In this document: piece by piece, positions 30,877 to 41,328 of the stretch
Layout: every line of letters starts with the position of its first letter
Numbering within the stretch: position 1 is the first letter of the stretch
NCBI GenBank assembly: GCA_963830775.1
Contig: CAWHNT010000056.1
Location: 1 to 64,000 of the forward strand
Length of the DNA: 64,000 nt
DNA from: CAWHNT01 sp963830775
GTDB taxonomy: Bacteria > Pseudomonadota > Alphaproteobacteria > Geminicoccales > Geminicoccaceae
Direction of reading: 5' to 3'
The notes under the pieces: model-generated
What the model was told of the DNA's origin: nothing
The model's database searches: none
What the model saw: the letters and a program-made list of their open reading frames with translations, nothing else
Made by a program: the position numbers and the translations under genes

Positions 30877-31722
30877 GTGAAGCTCTATCGCGAGTTCGCG
30901 AGCCAGGACGAGATCGACCGCGAGTACAATGCCGGGGCGGCCGTGCCCGGGAGTGCCGACCTGACCGCCGCCTGGACCGAGCGCAGCAGGCCACCCGTCA
31001 CAGGCTTGGCGGGCGGATCGGCGTGCGCTACGGCCCGACCCGGGCCGAGCGGGTCGACATCTTCCCCGCCGGCGAGGGGGCCCCGGTCCACATCTTCATC
31101 CACGGCGGCTACTGGCGCCGGTTCGCCGCCGCCGACTTCTCGTTCGTGGCCGAAGCGCTGGTCGCGGCCGGGACGACGGCCGTCATCGTCGACTACGCCT
31201 TGTGCCCCGGCGTCTCCATCGACGAGATCGTGCGCCAGGTCCGGGCAGCGATCGCCTGGACCTGGACGAACGCGTCCACGTTCGGCGGTGCCCGCGACCG
31301 GATCACCGTCTCGGGCCACTCGGCCGGCGGTCACCTGACCGCGATGGCGCTCGCCACCGACTGGCCGGGGCAGTACGACCTGCCGAGCGACGTCATCAAG
31401 GCCGGCCTCGCGATCAGCGGCCTCTTCGACCTCGCCCCCTTCCCCTATAGCTGGCTGCAGCCCTCGCTCCAGCTCACCTGGGATCAGGTGCTCCGGCAGA
31501 GCCCGATGCGCCATGTTCCGGGCACGTCCCCGCCGCTCACCGTGGCCGTCGGTGGCGAGGAATTCGGCCGAGTTCCGCCGCCAGTCGCACGAGTTCCACC
31601 GGCTGAGGACCGAGCGCGGGTTGCCCGGCCGCCATGTCGAGGTGCCGGGCTGCAACCACTTCACCGTGCTGACGGCGCTTGCCGACCGACAGGGCGGCCT
31701 TGCGGCGGAGGTGGCTGCCTAG
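30877..31722 (+). CDS. Alpha/beta hydrolase, kynurenine formamidase (arylformamidase)-like; two frame breaks
   Basis: With one base restored near 30990 and one T removed at 31563-31564, the product is 281 residues. It has the oxyanion motif HGGYWRR, the nucleophile elbow TVSGHSAGGHL and a C-terminal NHFTVL histidine. These mark the kynB-like/arylformamidase group of the HSL branch. The GTG start at 30877 follows GGGAGG (30863-30868). The lesions cancel and catalytic residues are intact, so the gene is probably functional in the organism. No other tryptophan-degradation genes are nearby. Confidence 0.82.
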
Positions 31723-31725
31723 GCG

Positions 31726-33054
31726 TCAGCCCGCGTCGTCCTCGCCCTGCTCCAGCGCGCGTAGCTGCCTCGCCGCCTGCCGCATGGCCTTGCGCAAGGC
31801 GACCAGTCCCTCCAACGCCACGTCTTCGGCCTGCTTGCGACCCTCGCTCGAGGGTGCCTGACGGATCGCCCTGATCTTGTCGTCGAGGTCTCCGCTGGCC
31901 GCGCGTGCCGCCTCGAGTGCCGTCGCTATCTGCGCGATCGTGGCAGGCGGAAGCGGCTCGCCGGGGTCGGTGGGCAGGGGGCCGGGCAGTGGCTGCGTGG
32001 GCGTGGTCGGCTCGGCGCTGCCGCCGTCGTCCCGGCCGTTGGGGCCCACCATGGCCGGCGTGAGCTTGCGCGGCACGATCCGGCGTGCGTCGGAGGCGTC
32101 GTCGTCGACCCTGACCCCGCCCGGCCGTCCGCCCCGCTCGATCCGGCCGCGGAAGCGACGCGAGCGGCTGTCGACCGGGGCCACGGTCCAGCCGTCACCC
32201 TTGATCCAGCCGTCGATGATATCGCTGTCGGTCTCGATGATGATCGCCCGTCGGGCCGGGACGTACTCGCTCGCCTGAGGCGGGCCGGGCGGGATGGTGC
32301 CAGCACGGATGGCGATGCCCGAGGGGCCGCGGTTGGGGGTGCGGCCGAACACGCGATCGAACATGCTCACCGGATCGTCGCCGCAGAGGCCGATCAGGCC
32401 GTTCTCGACCCAGTTCGCGATGGTGCGGTTGCGCGACCCGTGCCGGACCACGATCTCGCCGCCGTCCAGCACCGTGTTGAGCTGGGCGGTGTTGTCGCTG
32501 CTCTTGAACTCGATCGCCTGGAAGGCGCGCAGTCGCTCGATCAGGTTGAGCTCGATCAGGGCCTTCATCGAGTCGGCCGTGGTGCCGCGGCCCGTGCCGG
32601 CGATGATGCCGGCCACGGCGGCACCGACGAGCGGTGCCTGGTCGTGCACCCAGTTGTGGTGGATGTGGGCGCCGGTGCCGCCCTTCTGGATCACGATGCC
32701 CCGGGCGGCGAAGCCCGTCACTTCGCACCACGCGACCTCGCAGTTGGGGGCCGAAATCTCGACCGCGGCCGGCTCGGCGCCGGGCACGATCTTCACCCGT
32801 TCCAGCTTCTGGCCGGCCTGGGTGAGACGGACGGTCTTCGTGAATACCGCCGGTGCCCGGGTATTGGCCGAGCGGAGGACCAAGCCGGGCACGGGTGACT
32901 CGATCGGCATGGAGAACTCAGCGCTCTCCGCCAGCAGGATCGCATCGCCGGGTTCCAGCGAGGGGCCACGTGCCTGGCCGGTGAGGATCGACCAGAGCGT
33001 GTCGGGTGCCGCTTCCATGGCGCGCATGGGGGTCGTCCAGAGGTTGTTGCACAT
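31726..33054 (-). CDS. Right-handed beta-helix protein resembling PL6 polysaccharide lyases, with C-terminal helical tail
   Basis: The 442-residue protein has short beta-helix rungs (GIVIQKGGTGAHIHHNWVHD) and a segment AIEFKSSDNTAQLNT...GGEIVVRHGSRNRTIANW. This matches the catalytic Lys and Arg neighbourhood of PL6 lyases (chondroitinase B and alginate lyase): Lys184 and Arg204 here, 20 apart against 21 in those enzymes. No signal peptide is visible. From about residue 320 it becomes Pro-rich, then an alpha-helical, charged C-terminus. It could be a lyase, an epimerase-like relative or a structural beta-helix. Met10 (33027) is an alternative start. Confidence 0.55.
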   Translation of the reverse strand: MCNNLWTTPMRAMEAAPDTLWSILTGQARGPSLEPGDAILLAESAEFSMPIESPVPGLVLRSANTRAPAVFTKTVRLTQAGQKLERVKIVPGAEPAAVEISAPNCEVAWCEVTGFAARGIVIQKGGTGAHIHHNWVHDQAPLVGAAVAGIIAGTGRGTTADSMKALIELNLIERLRAFQAIEFKSSDNTAQLNTVLDGGEIVVRHGSRNRTIANWVENGLIGLCGDDPVSMFDRVFGRTPNRGPSGIAIRAGTIPPGPPQASEYVPARRAIIIETDSDIIDGWIKGDGWTVAPVDSRSRRFRGRIERGGRPGGVRVDDDASDARRIVPRKLTPAMVGPNGRDDGGSAEPTTPTQPLPGPLPTDPGEPLPPATIAQIATALEAARAASGDLDDKIRAIRQAPSSEGRKQAEDVALEGLVALRKAMRQAARQLRALEQGEDDAG

Positions 33055-33200
33055 CCGCGATGATCATACACGATTTGGCGAGAGTCTGTGATCTTTTTCA
33101 CATTCATGGCCACTTTATCGGTATATGATCCCTATGCGCTCAACCTGAGATAGGGCCAGCTGCGCTCATGCTGGCCCGACGCGTCGGAAGGAAAAGCCTC
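33055..33200. promoter_or_regulatory. AT-rich divergent promoter region
   Basis: Each strand has a TATGAT -10-like hexamer: 33124-33129 for the lipoprotein gene and the complement of 33063-33068 for the beta-helix gene. GATCATA and TATGATC form a 7-bp inverted repeat 55 bp apart. No clear -35 boxes are seen. Confidence 0.4.
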
Positions 33201-33686
33201 ATGATCCGCTTCGCCCCTGTGCTGCTCCTGGGCCTCGCAGGCTGTGCAACCGGCAGCCTCGACTGCGCGGACCTCCGACAGGGGGCGTGCAAGGTCTCGT
33301 TCCAGCGCTTCCTCACCGACACGAGCGCCACCTTCACCGGGCCCGAGGGGCTGGGCTTCACCTACTCGTCCAACCCGAACGCCGCCGCCACGCAGGAAGC
33401 TTTCGCGGCCATCAACCGCCTGGCCGGACTGGTCGGCACGGTGGCGGCAGGGCGCCTTCCGGTTCCCGGCAGCCCCGTTCCGCTGGTACCCTCCCAGCCG
33501 ATGCAGCCCATCCAGCCCACGCCGCCCGGTCACGCGAACGACGACGATGACGACGCGGCGTTCCGGCACGGACCAGTGGCGCGGATGCCCATGCCGATCG
33601 TCGACAGCACGCGCAGCGACGGGTCGATCGCCGCCCAGCCGCGACCGCCGATGCTGGGCGGAGTGGCCCACGCACTCGAGCTGTAG
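33201..33686 (+). CDS. Small lipoprotein of unknown function
   Basis: The 161-residue product has a lipoprotein signal peptide with lipobox LAGC (Cys15), then two further Cys in LDCADLRQGACKVSF. The middle is short and mixed, and a Pro-rich part leads to an Asp run (NDDDDDAAF) that may be disordered or bind cations. No known domain. GGAAGGAAAAG before ATG 33201 is a good ribosome site. It is probably anchored in the outer or inner membrane facing the periplasm. Confidence 0.65.
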   Translation: MIRFAPVLLLGLAGCATGSLDCADLRQGACKVSFQRFLTDTSATFTGPEGLGFTYSSNPNAAATQEAFAAINRLAGLVGTVAAGRLPVPGSPVPLVPSQPMQPIQPTPPGHANDDDDDAAFRHGPVARMPMPIVDSTRSDGSIAAQPRPPMLGGVAHALEL

Positions 33687-33782
33687 AACGGGCGTAGAGG
33701 CGGCCCGGATTCACTGGCCCTGCCGCTACCGGTCGTTCACTCTCCGGCGAACGAGCTGGCGCGGCGGCAGTGGAGCGTTCGG

Positions 33783-35336
33783 ATGGCTCTCGACCTTGTC
33801 CTGAAGCAGGCGAGCCTTCCTGACGGGCGCTGCGGCGTCGATATCGGCATCAAGGATGGCCGGATCGCCGAGCTCGGGCCATCGCTGGAGGGTGAGGCCA
33901 CCCTCGACTGCACCGGCCGGCTCGTCACGCCGCCCTTCGTCGACAGCCACTTCCACATGGACGCGACGCTGTCCCTGGGCCTGCCGCGGCTGAACCGGTC
34001 CGGCACCCTGCTCGAGGGCATCGGCCTGTGGGGCGAGCTCAAGCCGCTCCTGACCGAGGAGGCCGTGGCCGAGCGGGCGCTCGCCTACTGCGACCTCGCC
34101 GTGGCGCAGGGGATCGGCGCCATCCGCAGCCATGTCGACGTGTGCGACCCCAGGCTCACGGGCGTGCGCGCACTGCTCGAGGTCAAGCGCCGGGTGGCGC
34201 CCTACCTCTCGCTCCAGCTCGTGGCGTTCCCGCAGGATGGGCTCTACCGCTATCCCGGTGCCCGCGAGCTTCTCCTCGAGGCACTCGATCTCGGGGTCGA
34301 CGTGGTCGGCGGCATCCCGCACTTCGAGCGCACCATGGCCGACGGTGCCGCCTCCGTCCGCGACCTGTGCGAGATCGCGGCCGAGCGCGGGCTGCTCGTG
34401 GATTTGCACTGCGACGAGACCGACGACCCGCTCTCCCGCCACATCGAGACCCTGGCCTTCGAGGCCCAGCGCCTGGGCCTGGGCGGCCGCGTCACCGGCT
34501 CGCACCTCACCTCCATGCACAGCATGGACAACTACTACGTCTCCAAGCTCCTGCCCCTGATCCGCGAGGCAGGCGTCTCGGCGATCGCCAACCCGCTGAT
34601 CAACATCACGATCCAGGGCCGCCACGACACCTACCCCAGGCGCCGCGGCATGATGCGCGTGCCCGAGATGCTGGCCATGGGCATCCCGGTCGCCTTCGGC
34701 CACGACTGCGTCATGGACCCCTGGTACTCGCTGGGCACGGGCGACATGCTCGAGGTCGCGCACATGGCCATCCACGTGGCCCAGATGACGAGCCTGGATG
34801 CCATGCGCGCCTGCTTCGAGGCGGTGACGGCAACGCCAGCCTCGATCCTCCACCTGGATGGCTACGGCATGGCGCCCGGCTGCCACGCCGACCTCGTCGT
34901 CCTCGACGCCGCCGACCCGATCGACGCGATCCGGACGAAGGCGGCGCGGCTCCATGTGCTGCGGCGGGGGAAGGTCATCGCCAGTGCCCCGCCACGACGG
35001 AGCCGGCTCGACCTGCCGGGGAGGCCGAGGGAAGTGGGGTTGTCGCGTGCGCTGACTGAGCTGAGCGACGGAGGCTGTTCCCGACGCTCCTGCCATTCTG
35101 CTAGGCTCGGCTCATGGGCGTCGCACTGCGCAAGACCATTGAAGCGCGCAGAGCTTCCTGCCTCATGGCAGGAAGAAGGGCGTTTCGCGCCCAACGAGCA
35201 GGTCATGGTGCAGGATCGAGCCTGTCGACCCGGAGCTTGCCAGCGCAGGGTCGCTGGCCGAGCTCATGAACATTATCGGTCAGCGCGCGCAGTCGCGCGG
35301 ACTGACGGAGGGGAAGCGCCGAGAAATCCTCGATGA
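33783..35336 (+). CDS. codA: Cytosine deaminase-like amidohydrolase; C-terminal tail suspect
   Basis: A metal-dependent amidohydrolase of the CodA group, whose members deaminate cytosine or related pyrimidines and triazines. Metal ligands are visible: DSHFHMD at 54-60, LHCDETDD near 217, GSHLTSMHS near 240 and GHDCVMDPWYSLGTGDM near 307. Relatives end near residue 420. Here the open frame runs to 517 residues, and the last 95 or so (after RLDLPGRPREV, about 35035) look like translated non-coding DNA. A lost stop or frame slip near 35040 is likely; another frame stops at 35059. Substrate is inferred only from the family. Confidence 0.8.
   Translation: MALDLVLKQASLPDGRCGVDIGIKDGRIAELGPSLEGEATLDCTGRLVTPPFVDSHFHMDATLSLGLPRLNRSGTLLEGIGLWGELKPLLTEEAVAERALAYCDLAVAQGIGAIRSHVDVCDPRLTGVRALLEVKRRVAPYLSLQLVAFPQDGLYRYPGARELLLEALDLGVDVVGGIPHFERTMADGAASVRDLCEIAAERGLLVDLHCDETDDPLSRHIETLAFEAQRLGLGGRVTGSHLTSMHSMDNYYVSKLLPLIREAGVSAIANPLINITIQGRHDTYPRRRGMMRVPEMLAMGIPVAFGHDCVMDPWYSLGTGDMLEVAHMAIHVAQMTSLDAMRACFEAVTATPASILHLDGYGMAPGCHADLVVLDAADPIDAIRTKAARLHVLRRGKVIASAPPRRSRLDLPGRPREVGLSRALTELSDGGCSRRSCHSARLGSWASHCARPLKRAELPASWQEEGRFAPNEQVMVQDRACRPGACQRRVAGRAHEHYRSARAVARTDGGEAPRNPR
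35154..35175. repeat. Perfect 9-bp inverted repeat
   Basis: CTTCCTGCC, loop TCAT, GGCAGGAAG. It lies between the recognisable end of the amidohydrolase and the antitoxin remnant and could be a terminator without a T-run or an operator. Confidence 0.5.
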
Positions 35337-35346
35337 GGACAGATGA
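35215..35346 (+). pseudogene. Antitoxin remnant of a PIN-toxin module
   Basis: The frame reads VDPELASAGSLAELMNIIG then QRAQSRGLTEGKRREILDED before its stop, the C-terminal pattern of short antitoxins paired with PIN-domain toxins. Its 3' end overlaps the toxin start by 14 bp, the usual arrangement. No start codon or N-terminal DNA-binding part is left in frame. Confidence 0.55.
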
Positions 35347-35631
35347 GACGCGCTTTGTCATCGACACGAATGTCCTCGTCAGCGCATTGAACTTCCCTGG
35401 CTCGCTCCCGGAGCAGGCCCGAGCCCACTGAACGCGTGACGCTGTGCTCGGACCCCAGGGACAACAAGTTCTCCTCTGAACTTGCCCTTGCGGGAGGAGC
35501 TCCATTGGCTGGTGACAGGCGACCGAGACCTGCTGGTCAGATCGGCCACTTCCGCGGCACACGACCTGACTGCCCTCGCATCTCGGCGAGGTCGAGAGGC
35601 GCTCGCAGCACTGGTGAGGCTCGTGGTGTAG
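35333..35631 (+). pseudogene. PIN-domain toxin remnant (VapC-like), internally deleted
   Basis: The beginning is intact (FVIDTNVLVSALNFPGSLPE with the first catalytic Asp) but stops at 35429-35431. Later frames give CSDPRDNKF and, after more frame changes, TGDRDLL, the C-terminal PIN motifs. About 60 residues between them are missing. A dead ribonuclease toxin. Confidence 0.65.
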
Positions 35632-35667
35632 GTGCTGAGCGCGTAGCCGCCCTCCACGCTCAGCACG

Positions 35668-36592
35668 TCACATCCGCCCCTCGTTCCCGAAGGCGGCCAA
35701 CCGGGCCGCGTCGTCCACCGTCACCGCCGTGCCCGGCCGGTAGTGGTACTGCACGGCCCAGCGCTGCTCGCCCGTGCGGTTGATGGGCGTGCCGTGCGGG
35801 AGCTTGCCGTCGAAGAGGAGGACGTCGCCGGGGCGCATCGGGACGGCGACGCGGCCGGCACCCGGCACGTCCGTGTCGCAGATCTGCCAGTCGCGGCGCT
35901 TGAAGTGGGCGCGGGGACCCTCCTTGTGGCCGCCGGCCAGCATGTGCATGCAGCCGTTCTCGGGCGTCACCTCGCCCATCGGGATCCAGACGCCGACGAT
36001 GGGGGTGTCGAGGGCGACGTTGAAGTAGGCGTGGTCCTGGTGCCAGGGCTTCTCGCGGCCCTGGGCCGGCTTCACCAGCGCCATGTCCTGGAAGAGCTCG
36101 GGCTCACCGCCCACGATCCGGCGGACGATGGCCTGGAGGGCAGGCTGGCGGGCCAGGTGGGCCAGGGCGGGCTGGCGCTCGACGAAGCCCATGAACTTGC
36201 GCACGTACCGGGCTCGGAACGCGGGGTCGAGGTCGGGCAGGCTGCCCTCCTGGCCGGCGGCGAAGCCCTGGCCCGTGGTCCGGCCGTCGACATGGTGGTC
36301 GCGCGACGGGGTCGAGGCGGATGTGGTCGCGGATCGCACCCTCGTACCAGAGCATGTCGCAGCCGGGCCGGTCCGAGAGCGCCATGGCCTCGAGCTCGGC
36401 CCGGGCGGCCGTCACTTCCTGCGCTGAGAGGAGCCCGCGGACATTGAGGAAGCCCTGCTCGCGATAGAGATCCAGCGCCTGCTCGCTGCCGGCATTTTCA
36501 GCCGCCATGCCGGGATCGGTGCGCTCGAAGTTGTAGAGCTCCGGGTCGTGGAGTGCGATGCGGGGCTCGAAGAAGACGCGGGTTCCGGTCAC
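35668..36592 (-). CDS. Phytanoyl-CoA dioxygenase (PhyH) family protein; one frame break
   Basis: A 2-oxoglutarate/Fe(II)-dependent oxygenase of about 308 residues. The N-terminal frame reads YREQGFLNVRGLLSAQEVTA; one base too many in GGGG at 36308-36311 shifts it to SRDHHVDGRTTGQG. Iron ligands are HQDHAYF (HxD) and the His in DGKLPHGTPINRT, and the downstream Arg for 2-oxoglutarate is present. Its start is 13 bp beyond the OppF-like stop, so it is probably the last gene of the importer operon and may act on the imported compound. Confidence 0.85.
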
Positions 36593-36605
36593 GGCTCCTA
36601 CCTCG

Positions 36606-37651
<1,046 letters not shown>

Positions 37652-37655
<4 letters not shown>

Positions 37656-38677
37656 GCCGCCTGCTCCGTCGCCTGGGTGTAGAGGAAGCAGCTCACCTCC
37701 TGGCGGGGGCCGGCCTGGACGGCCTGCGGGAACTCGCGGTCGCAGGTGCCGCGGATGACGCTCGGGCAGCGCGGATGGAAGGGGCAGCCCGCGGGACGGT
37801 TGTAGGGGTGCGGGATCGACCCGGCGATGGTCAGCAGGCGCGAGCGCGGCGTGGCCAGGATGCTCGGGATCGAGCGCAGGAGGAGGCGGGTATAGGGATG
37901 CTTGGGGTCGTGGAAGATGGTGTCCACCGGCCCCTTCTCGACCTCGCGGCCGAGATACATCACCACCACCTCGTCGGCCATCTCGGCAATGACGCCCATG
38001 TCGTGGGTGATCAGGATGACGGCCAGGCCCTGCTCCTCCTGCAGGCGGCGGATCAGCTCCAGGATCTGGGCCTGGGTGGTGACGTCGAGAGCCGTGGTGG
38101 GCTCGTCGGCGATCAGGATGCGGGGATCGGCGGCAAGAGCCACCGCGATCATCACCCGCTGCCGCAGGCCGCCCGAGAGCTCGAAGGAGTACTCGTCGAT
38201 CCGCCGCTCGGGGCGCGGGATGCCGACCATGCGCAGGAGCTCGATCGCGCGGTTGCGGGCCTCCTTCTTCGACAGCGGCATGTGGAGGCGGATCGCCTCG
38301 ATCATCTGGTTGCCGACGGTGTGGAAGGCGCTGAAGGAGGTCATCGGCTCCTGGAAGACGAGGCCGATCTCGCCGCCGCGGATGTCGCGCATCTCACGGC
38401 TCTCGCCGTCGAGCTTGACGAGGTCGACCCGCTCCTCGCGTCCGTCCGCCAAGCGGCGGTTGAGCCAGATCTCGCCGCTCTCCACTCGCCCTGGCCGCTC
38501 GACGATGCGCAGGATCGAGCGGGCGGTCACACTCTTGCCGCAGCCGGATTCGCCGACGATGCCCAGCGTCGTGCCCGGCTGGAGGTCGAAGCTGGCGCCG
38601 TCGACCGCCCGGACCACACCTTCGTCCTGGCGGAAGTAGGTCCGCAGGTTGCGCACGCTCAGGATCGGCTCAGCCAT
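37652..38677 (-). CDS. oppD: Peptide/opine-type ABC transporter ATP-binding protein (OppD-like)
   Basis: The 341-residue partner ATPase, with Walker A GESGCGKSVTA, signature ELSGGLRQRVMIAVAL, Walker B ILIADEPTTALD and a C-terminal CPFHPRCP cluster. It overlaps the permease gene upstream by 8 bp and oppF downstream by 4 bp, indicating tight translational coupling. Frame unbroken. Confidence 0.94.
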
Positions 38678-39821
38678 AGGGGTCGGCCGCGTCCCTGAGC
38701 CCGTCGCCCAGGAAGTTGAAGGCGAGGATGACGATGATGACGGGCACGGCGGTGACGAGCAGCCAGGGGGCGCTCGCCAGCGCCTGCAGGTTCTGCGCGT
38801 CCTGGAGCAGGACGCCCCAGGAGATGGCAGGCGGGCGCAGGCCCAGGCCCAGGAAGGAGAGGGTGGTCTCGCTGATGATCATGGCGGGCAGCGCAAGGCT
38901 CACCGCGGCGATGATGTGGGAGAGGAAGGAGGGGACCATGTGGCGGAAGATGATCCGCATCTGCGAGGCGCCGGCAAGCTCGGCCGCGGTCACGAAGTCC
39001 TCGGTGCGGAGCGCCAGGAAGCGGCCCCGGACGACGCGGGCAAGCTCGGTCCAGCCGATCAGCGAGATGATCACGGTGATCGCGAAATAGACCTGGGTGA
39101 CACTCCAGGTGGCGGGGAGGGCGGCGGCCAGACCCATCCACAGCGGGATGGTGGGGACGGAGCGCAGCACCTCGATGATGCGCTGGATGAGCGTGTCGAC
39201 CCAGCCGCCATAGAGGCCGGAGATGCCGCCCAGGAGCACACCCAGGAAGAGGGAGAGGCTGACGCCGACAAGGCCGATGGTGAGCGAGGTGCGGGTGGCG
39301 AGGACCAGTCTCGACCACACGTCGCGTCCGAGAAGGTCGGTGCCGAGGAGGAAGAGCCCTTCCTCCGGCTTGCCGTTCTTGAGGCCCAGCAGATGGATGT
39401 CGGTCGGGAACAGGCCCAGGAACGTGTAGGAATAGCCGCGGGCGAAGAGCTGCAGCTCGCGCTTGTCGTTCGGGTCGATGGCGTAGGCGAGCTTGAAGGT
39501 GCGCGGATCGCGCTTGCCCTTCAGCGCATAGACGTGCGGGCGGAAGCTGCCGTCGTCGAACCAGTGGATCGGCTGGGGCGGGATGTAGCTGCGGGTGGCG
39601 TCGGTGGTGAACGGGCTGGAGTAGGCAAGGAAGTCGGCGAAGAGGGCGACGAGGTAGAACAGGATGACCATGACGGCGCTGGCGAGCGCCACCTTGTGGC
39701 GTTTGAACCGCCACCAGGTGAGCTGGAGCTGGCTGGCGACCGCGACCTTGGATTCGGCGGCGCTGGCCGGCAGGGCTTCGGCCATGGGTGCGGCGGCAGC
39801 CGGCTCCAGAACCGTGCTCAC
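38670..39821 (-). CDS. oppC: ABC transporter permease (OppC-like) with large periplasmic insert
   Basis: A 383-residue inner-membrane permease. TM1 (ALASAVMVILFYLVALFADF) is followed by an unusually long periplasmic loop of about 90 residues before the conserved LLGTDLLGRDVWSRL. The EAA loop is AAELAGASQMRIIFRHMVPS. This long-loop form is typical of alphaproteobacterial oligosaccharide/peptide importers. I chose GTG 39821, which overlaps the oppB stop (GTGA), over an upstream in-frame ATG at 39857. Confidence 0.9.
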   Translation of the reverse strand: MSTVLEPAAAAPMAEALPASAAESKVAVASQLQLTWWRFKRHKVALASAVMVILFYLVALFADFLAYSSPFTTDATRSYIPPQPIHWFDDGSFRPHVYALKGKRDPRTFKLAYAIDPNDKRELQLFARGYSYTFLGLFPTDIHLLGLKNGKPEEGLFLLGTDLLGRDVWSRLVLATRTSLTIGLVGVSLSLFLGVLLGGISGLYGGWVDTLIQRIIEVLRSVPTIPLWMGLAAALPATWSVTQVYFAITVIISLIGWTELARVVRGRFLALRTEDFVTAAELAGASQMRIIFRHMVPSFLSHIIAAVSLALPAMIISETTLSFLGLGLRPPAISWGVLLQDAQNLQALASAPWLLVTAVPVIIVILAFNFLGDGLRDAADPYG

Positions 39822-40810
39822 CCGTGGATCCCCTGGCGGATGCGGGGGTCGATCCACATCAGGAGCAGGTCGGAGATGAAGGTGCCGATCACGGTCAGCA
39901 CGCCCAGGAGCATGATGATCGTGGAGGCGAGCAGCATGTCCTGGGCGACCAGCGCCCGCAGCAGCAGCGGCCCGACGGTGGGCAGGCTCAGAACGACGGA
40001 GACGATGATGCTGCCCGAGACGATGAACGGCAGCAGGTAGCCGATCGTGCTGGCGAAGGGATTGAGCGCGGCGCGGACCGGGTACTTCATGATCACGCGC
40101 CGCTCGGGCAGGCCGCGGGCACGGGCCGTGACCACGTAGGGCTTGCGCAGCTCATCCAGGAGATTGGCGCGCATGATGCGGACGAGCTGGGCCGTGCCGG
40201 CGAGTGCCAGGATGATCGCCGGCACGGGCACGTGCTTGGCGAGATCCCAGACCTTGCCCCAGGACCATGGGGCAAGCTCGTACTCGGGCGAGAACAGGCC
40301 ACCAACGTTGATGCCCAGATACTTGAAGCCGAGATAGAGGATGATCAGCGCCAGGAGGAAGTTGGGGACGGCGAGACCGATGAAGCCCAGGAAGGTGAAG
40401 AAGTAATCGCCGATCGAGTATTGCCGCACGGCAGAGTAGATGCCGATCGGCAGCGCCAGCGCCCAGGTGACGATAAGGGCAGCGAGCGAGATGACGATGG
40501 TGAGCCAGAGGCGGTCACCGATCACCTCCTTGACCGGACGGCCATACTCGAAGGCAAGCCCGAACTGGCCTCGCGAGATCAGCGACACCCACTTCACGTA
40601 CTGGACCCAAAGCGGCTGATCGAGCCCGTAGGCCTGCCGCATGGCCGCGGCTTCCGCCGCCGAGATGGCGCTGCCCATCGCCGAGGCCTGGGCGACATAG
40701 GCGTCCACGAAGTCGCCAGGCGGGAGCTGGATGATGACGAACGTAACGATCGTCAGCGCCCAGAGGGTGACGATGCCGAGCAGCAGGCGACGGATGATGA
40801 AGGCGGCCAT
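39818..40810 (-). CDS. oppB: ABC transporter permease (OppB-like)
   Basis: The 330-residue inner-membrane permease begins MAAFIIRRLLLGIVTLWALT, the standard OppB/DppB opening, and has six predicted membrane helices plus an EAA loop (TARARGLPERRVIMKYPVRA). It pairs with OppC to form the channel. The gene for the binding protein lies upstream, separated by about 520 bp holding a nested palindrome. Confidence 0.93.
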   Translation of the reverse strand: MAAFIIRRLLLGIVTLWALTIVTFVIIQLPPGDFVDAYVAQASAMGSAISAAEAAAMRQAYGLDQPLWVQYVKWVSLISRGQFGLAFEYGRPVKEVIGDRLWLTIVISLAALIVTWALALPIGIYSAVRQYSIGDYFFTFLGFIGLAVPNFLLALIILYLGFKYLGINVGGLFSPEYELAPWSWGKVWDLAKHVPVPAIILALAGTAQLVRIMRANLLDELRKPYVVTARARGLPERRVIMKYPVRAALNPFASTIGYLLPFIVSGSIIVSVVLSLPTVGPLLLRALVAQDMLLASTIIMLLGVLTVIGTFISDLLLMWIDPRIRQGIHG

Positions 40811-41005
40811 GAGCTTAAGTCACCGCCTGACTCGGCTGTCCAGGAGCCCCTCCGACCCGAGGTCCGAGCCCGCTCAACACGGCCTCCCCGGCCGGAATCA
40901 CGGGTAGCAGAGGGAGTGGGCGATGAGACCTGAGGCTCATGGGCTTATGTGGATCGGACGAACAGAAACCTGCCGAGCAGTAGCGACAGCCTGCCTTACT
41001 TGCCT

Positions 41006-41273
41006 TCTGTCACCCCACGGCTTGACCCTACGGCATGCCCACTTCGGCGTGAGCGCCGACAAGCCCCCCACGACGAACCTCGACGCCCATACCGCACCGC
41101 CTGTCACCCCGGTCCCCGAGCCGGGGTCCAGGGTGGCCGCGCGACGATGCCCGAGTCCGCCCACCCTGGACCCCCGATCAAGTCGGGGGTGACAGGAGGA
41201 CGGGGCATGAGGGCCGGTGATTTCCGGCCAGCGAACTTCTGTGCATGCGGCGGTCAAGCCGCGGCATGACAGA
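41006..41273. repeat. Nested palindromic intergenic repeat (REP/BIME-like) inside the opp operon
   Basis: Two 36-bp arms (41101-41136 and 41161-41196) face each other: the first begins CTGTCACCCCGG and the second ends GGGGGTGACAGG, and each arm is itself a hairpin (for example CCCCCGATCAAGTCGGGGG). Outside them is a second imperfect pair, 41007-41042 (CTGTCACCCCACGGCTTGAC) and 41241-41272 (inverted). The DNA or RNA could form long stems. It fills most of the 520-bp gap between the binding-protein gene and oppB. Confidence 0.85.
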
Positions 41274-41328
41274 GGAGGGCCTGGGGGGAGATCATGGTCC
41301 TTCATGCGGTCGCCCTGTCGAGCTAAGG

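Noticed and set aside
28889..30994. A 701-codon minus-strand open frame across the IS630 remnant
   Set aside because: It joins decayed transposase, non-coding DNA and the wrong frame of the dienelactone hydrolase gene, so it is not one protein.
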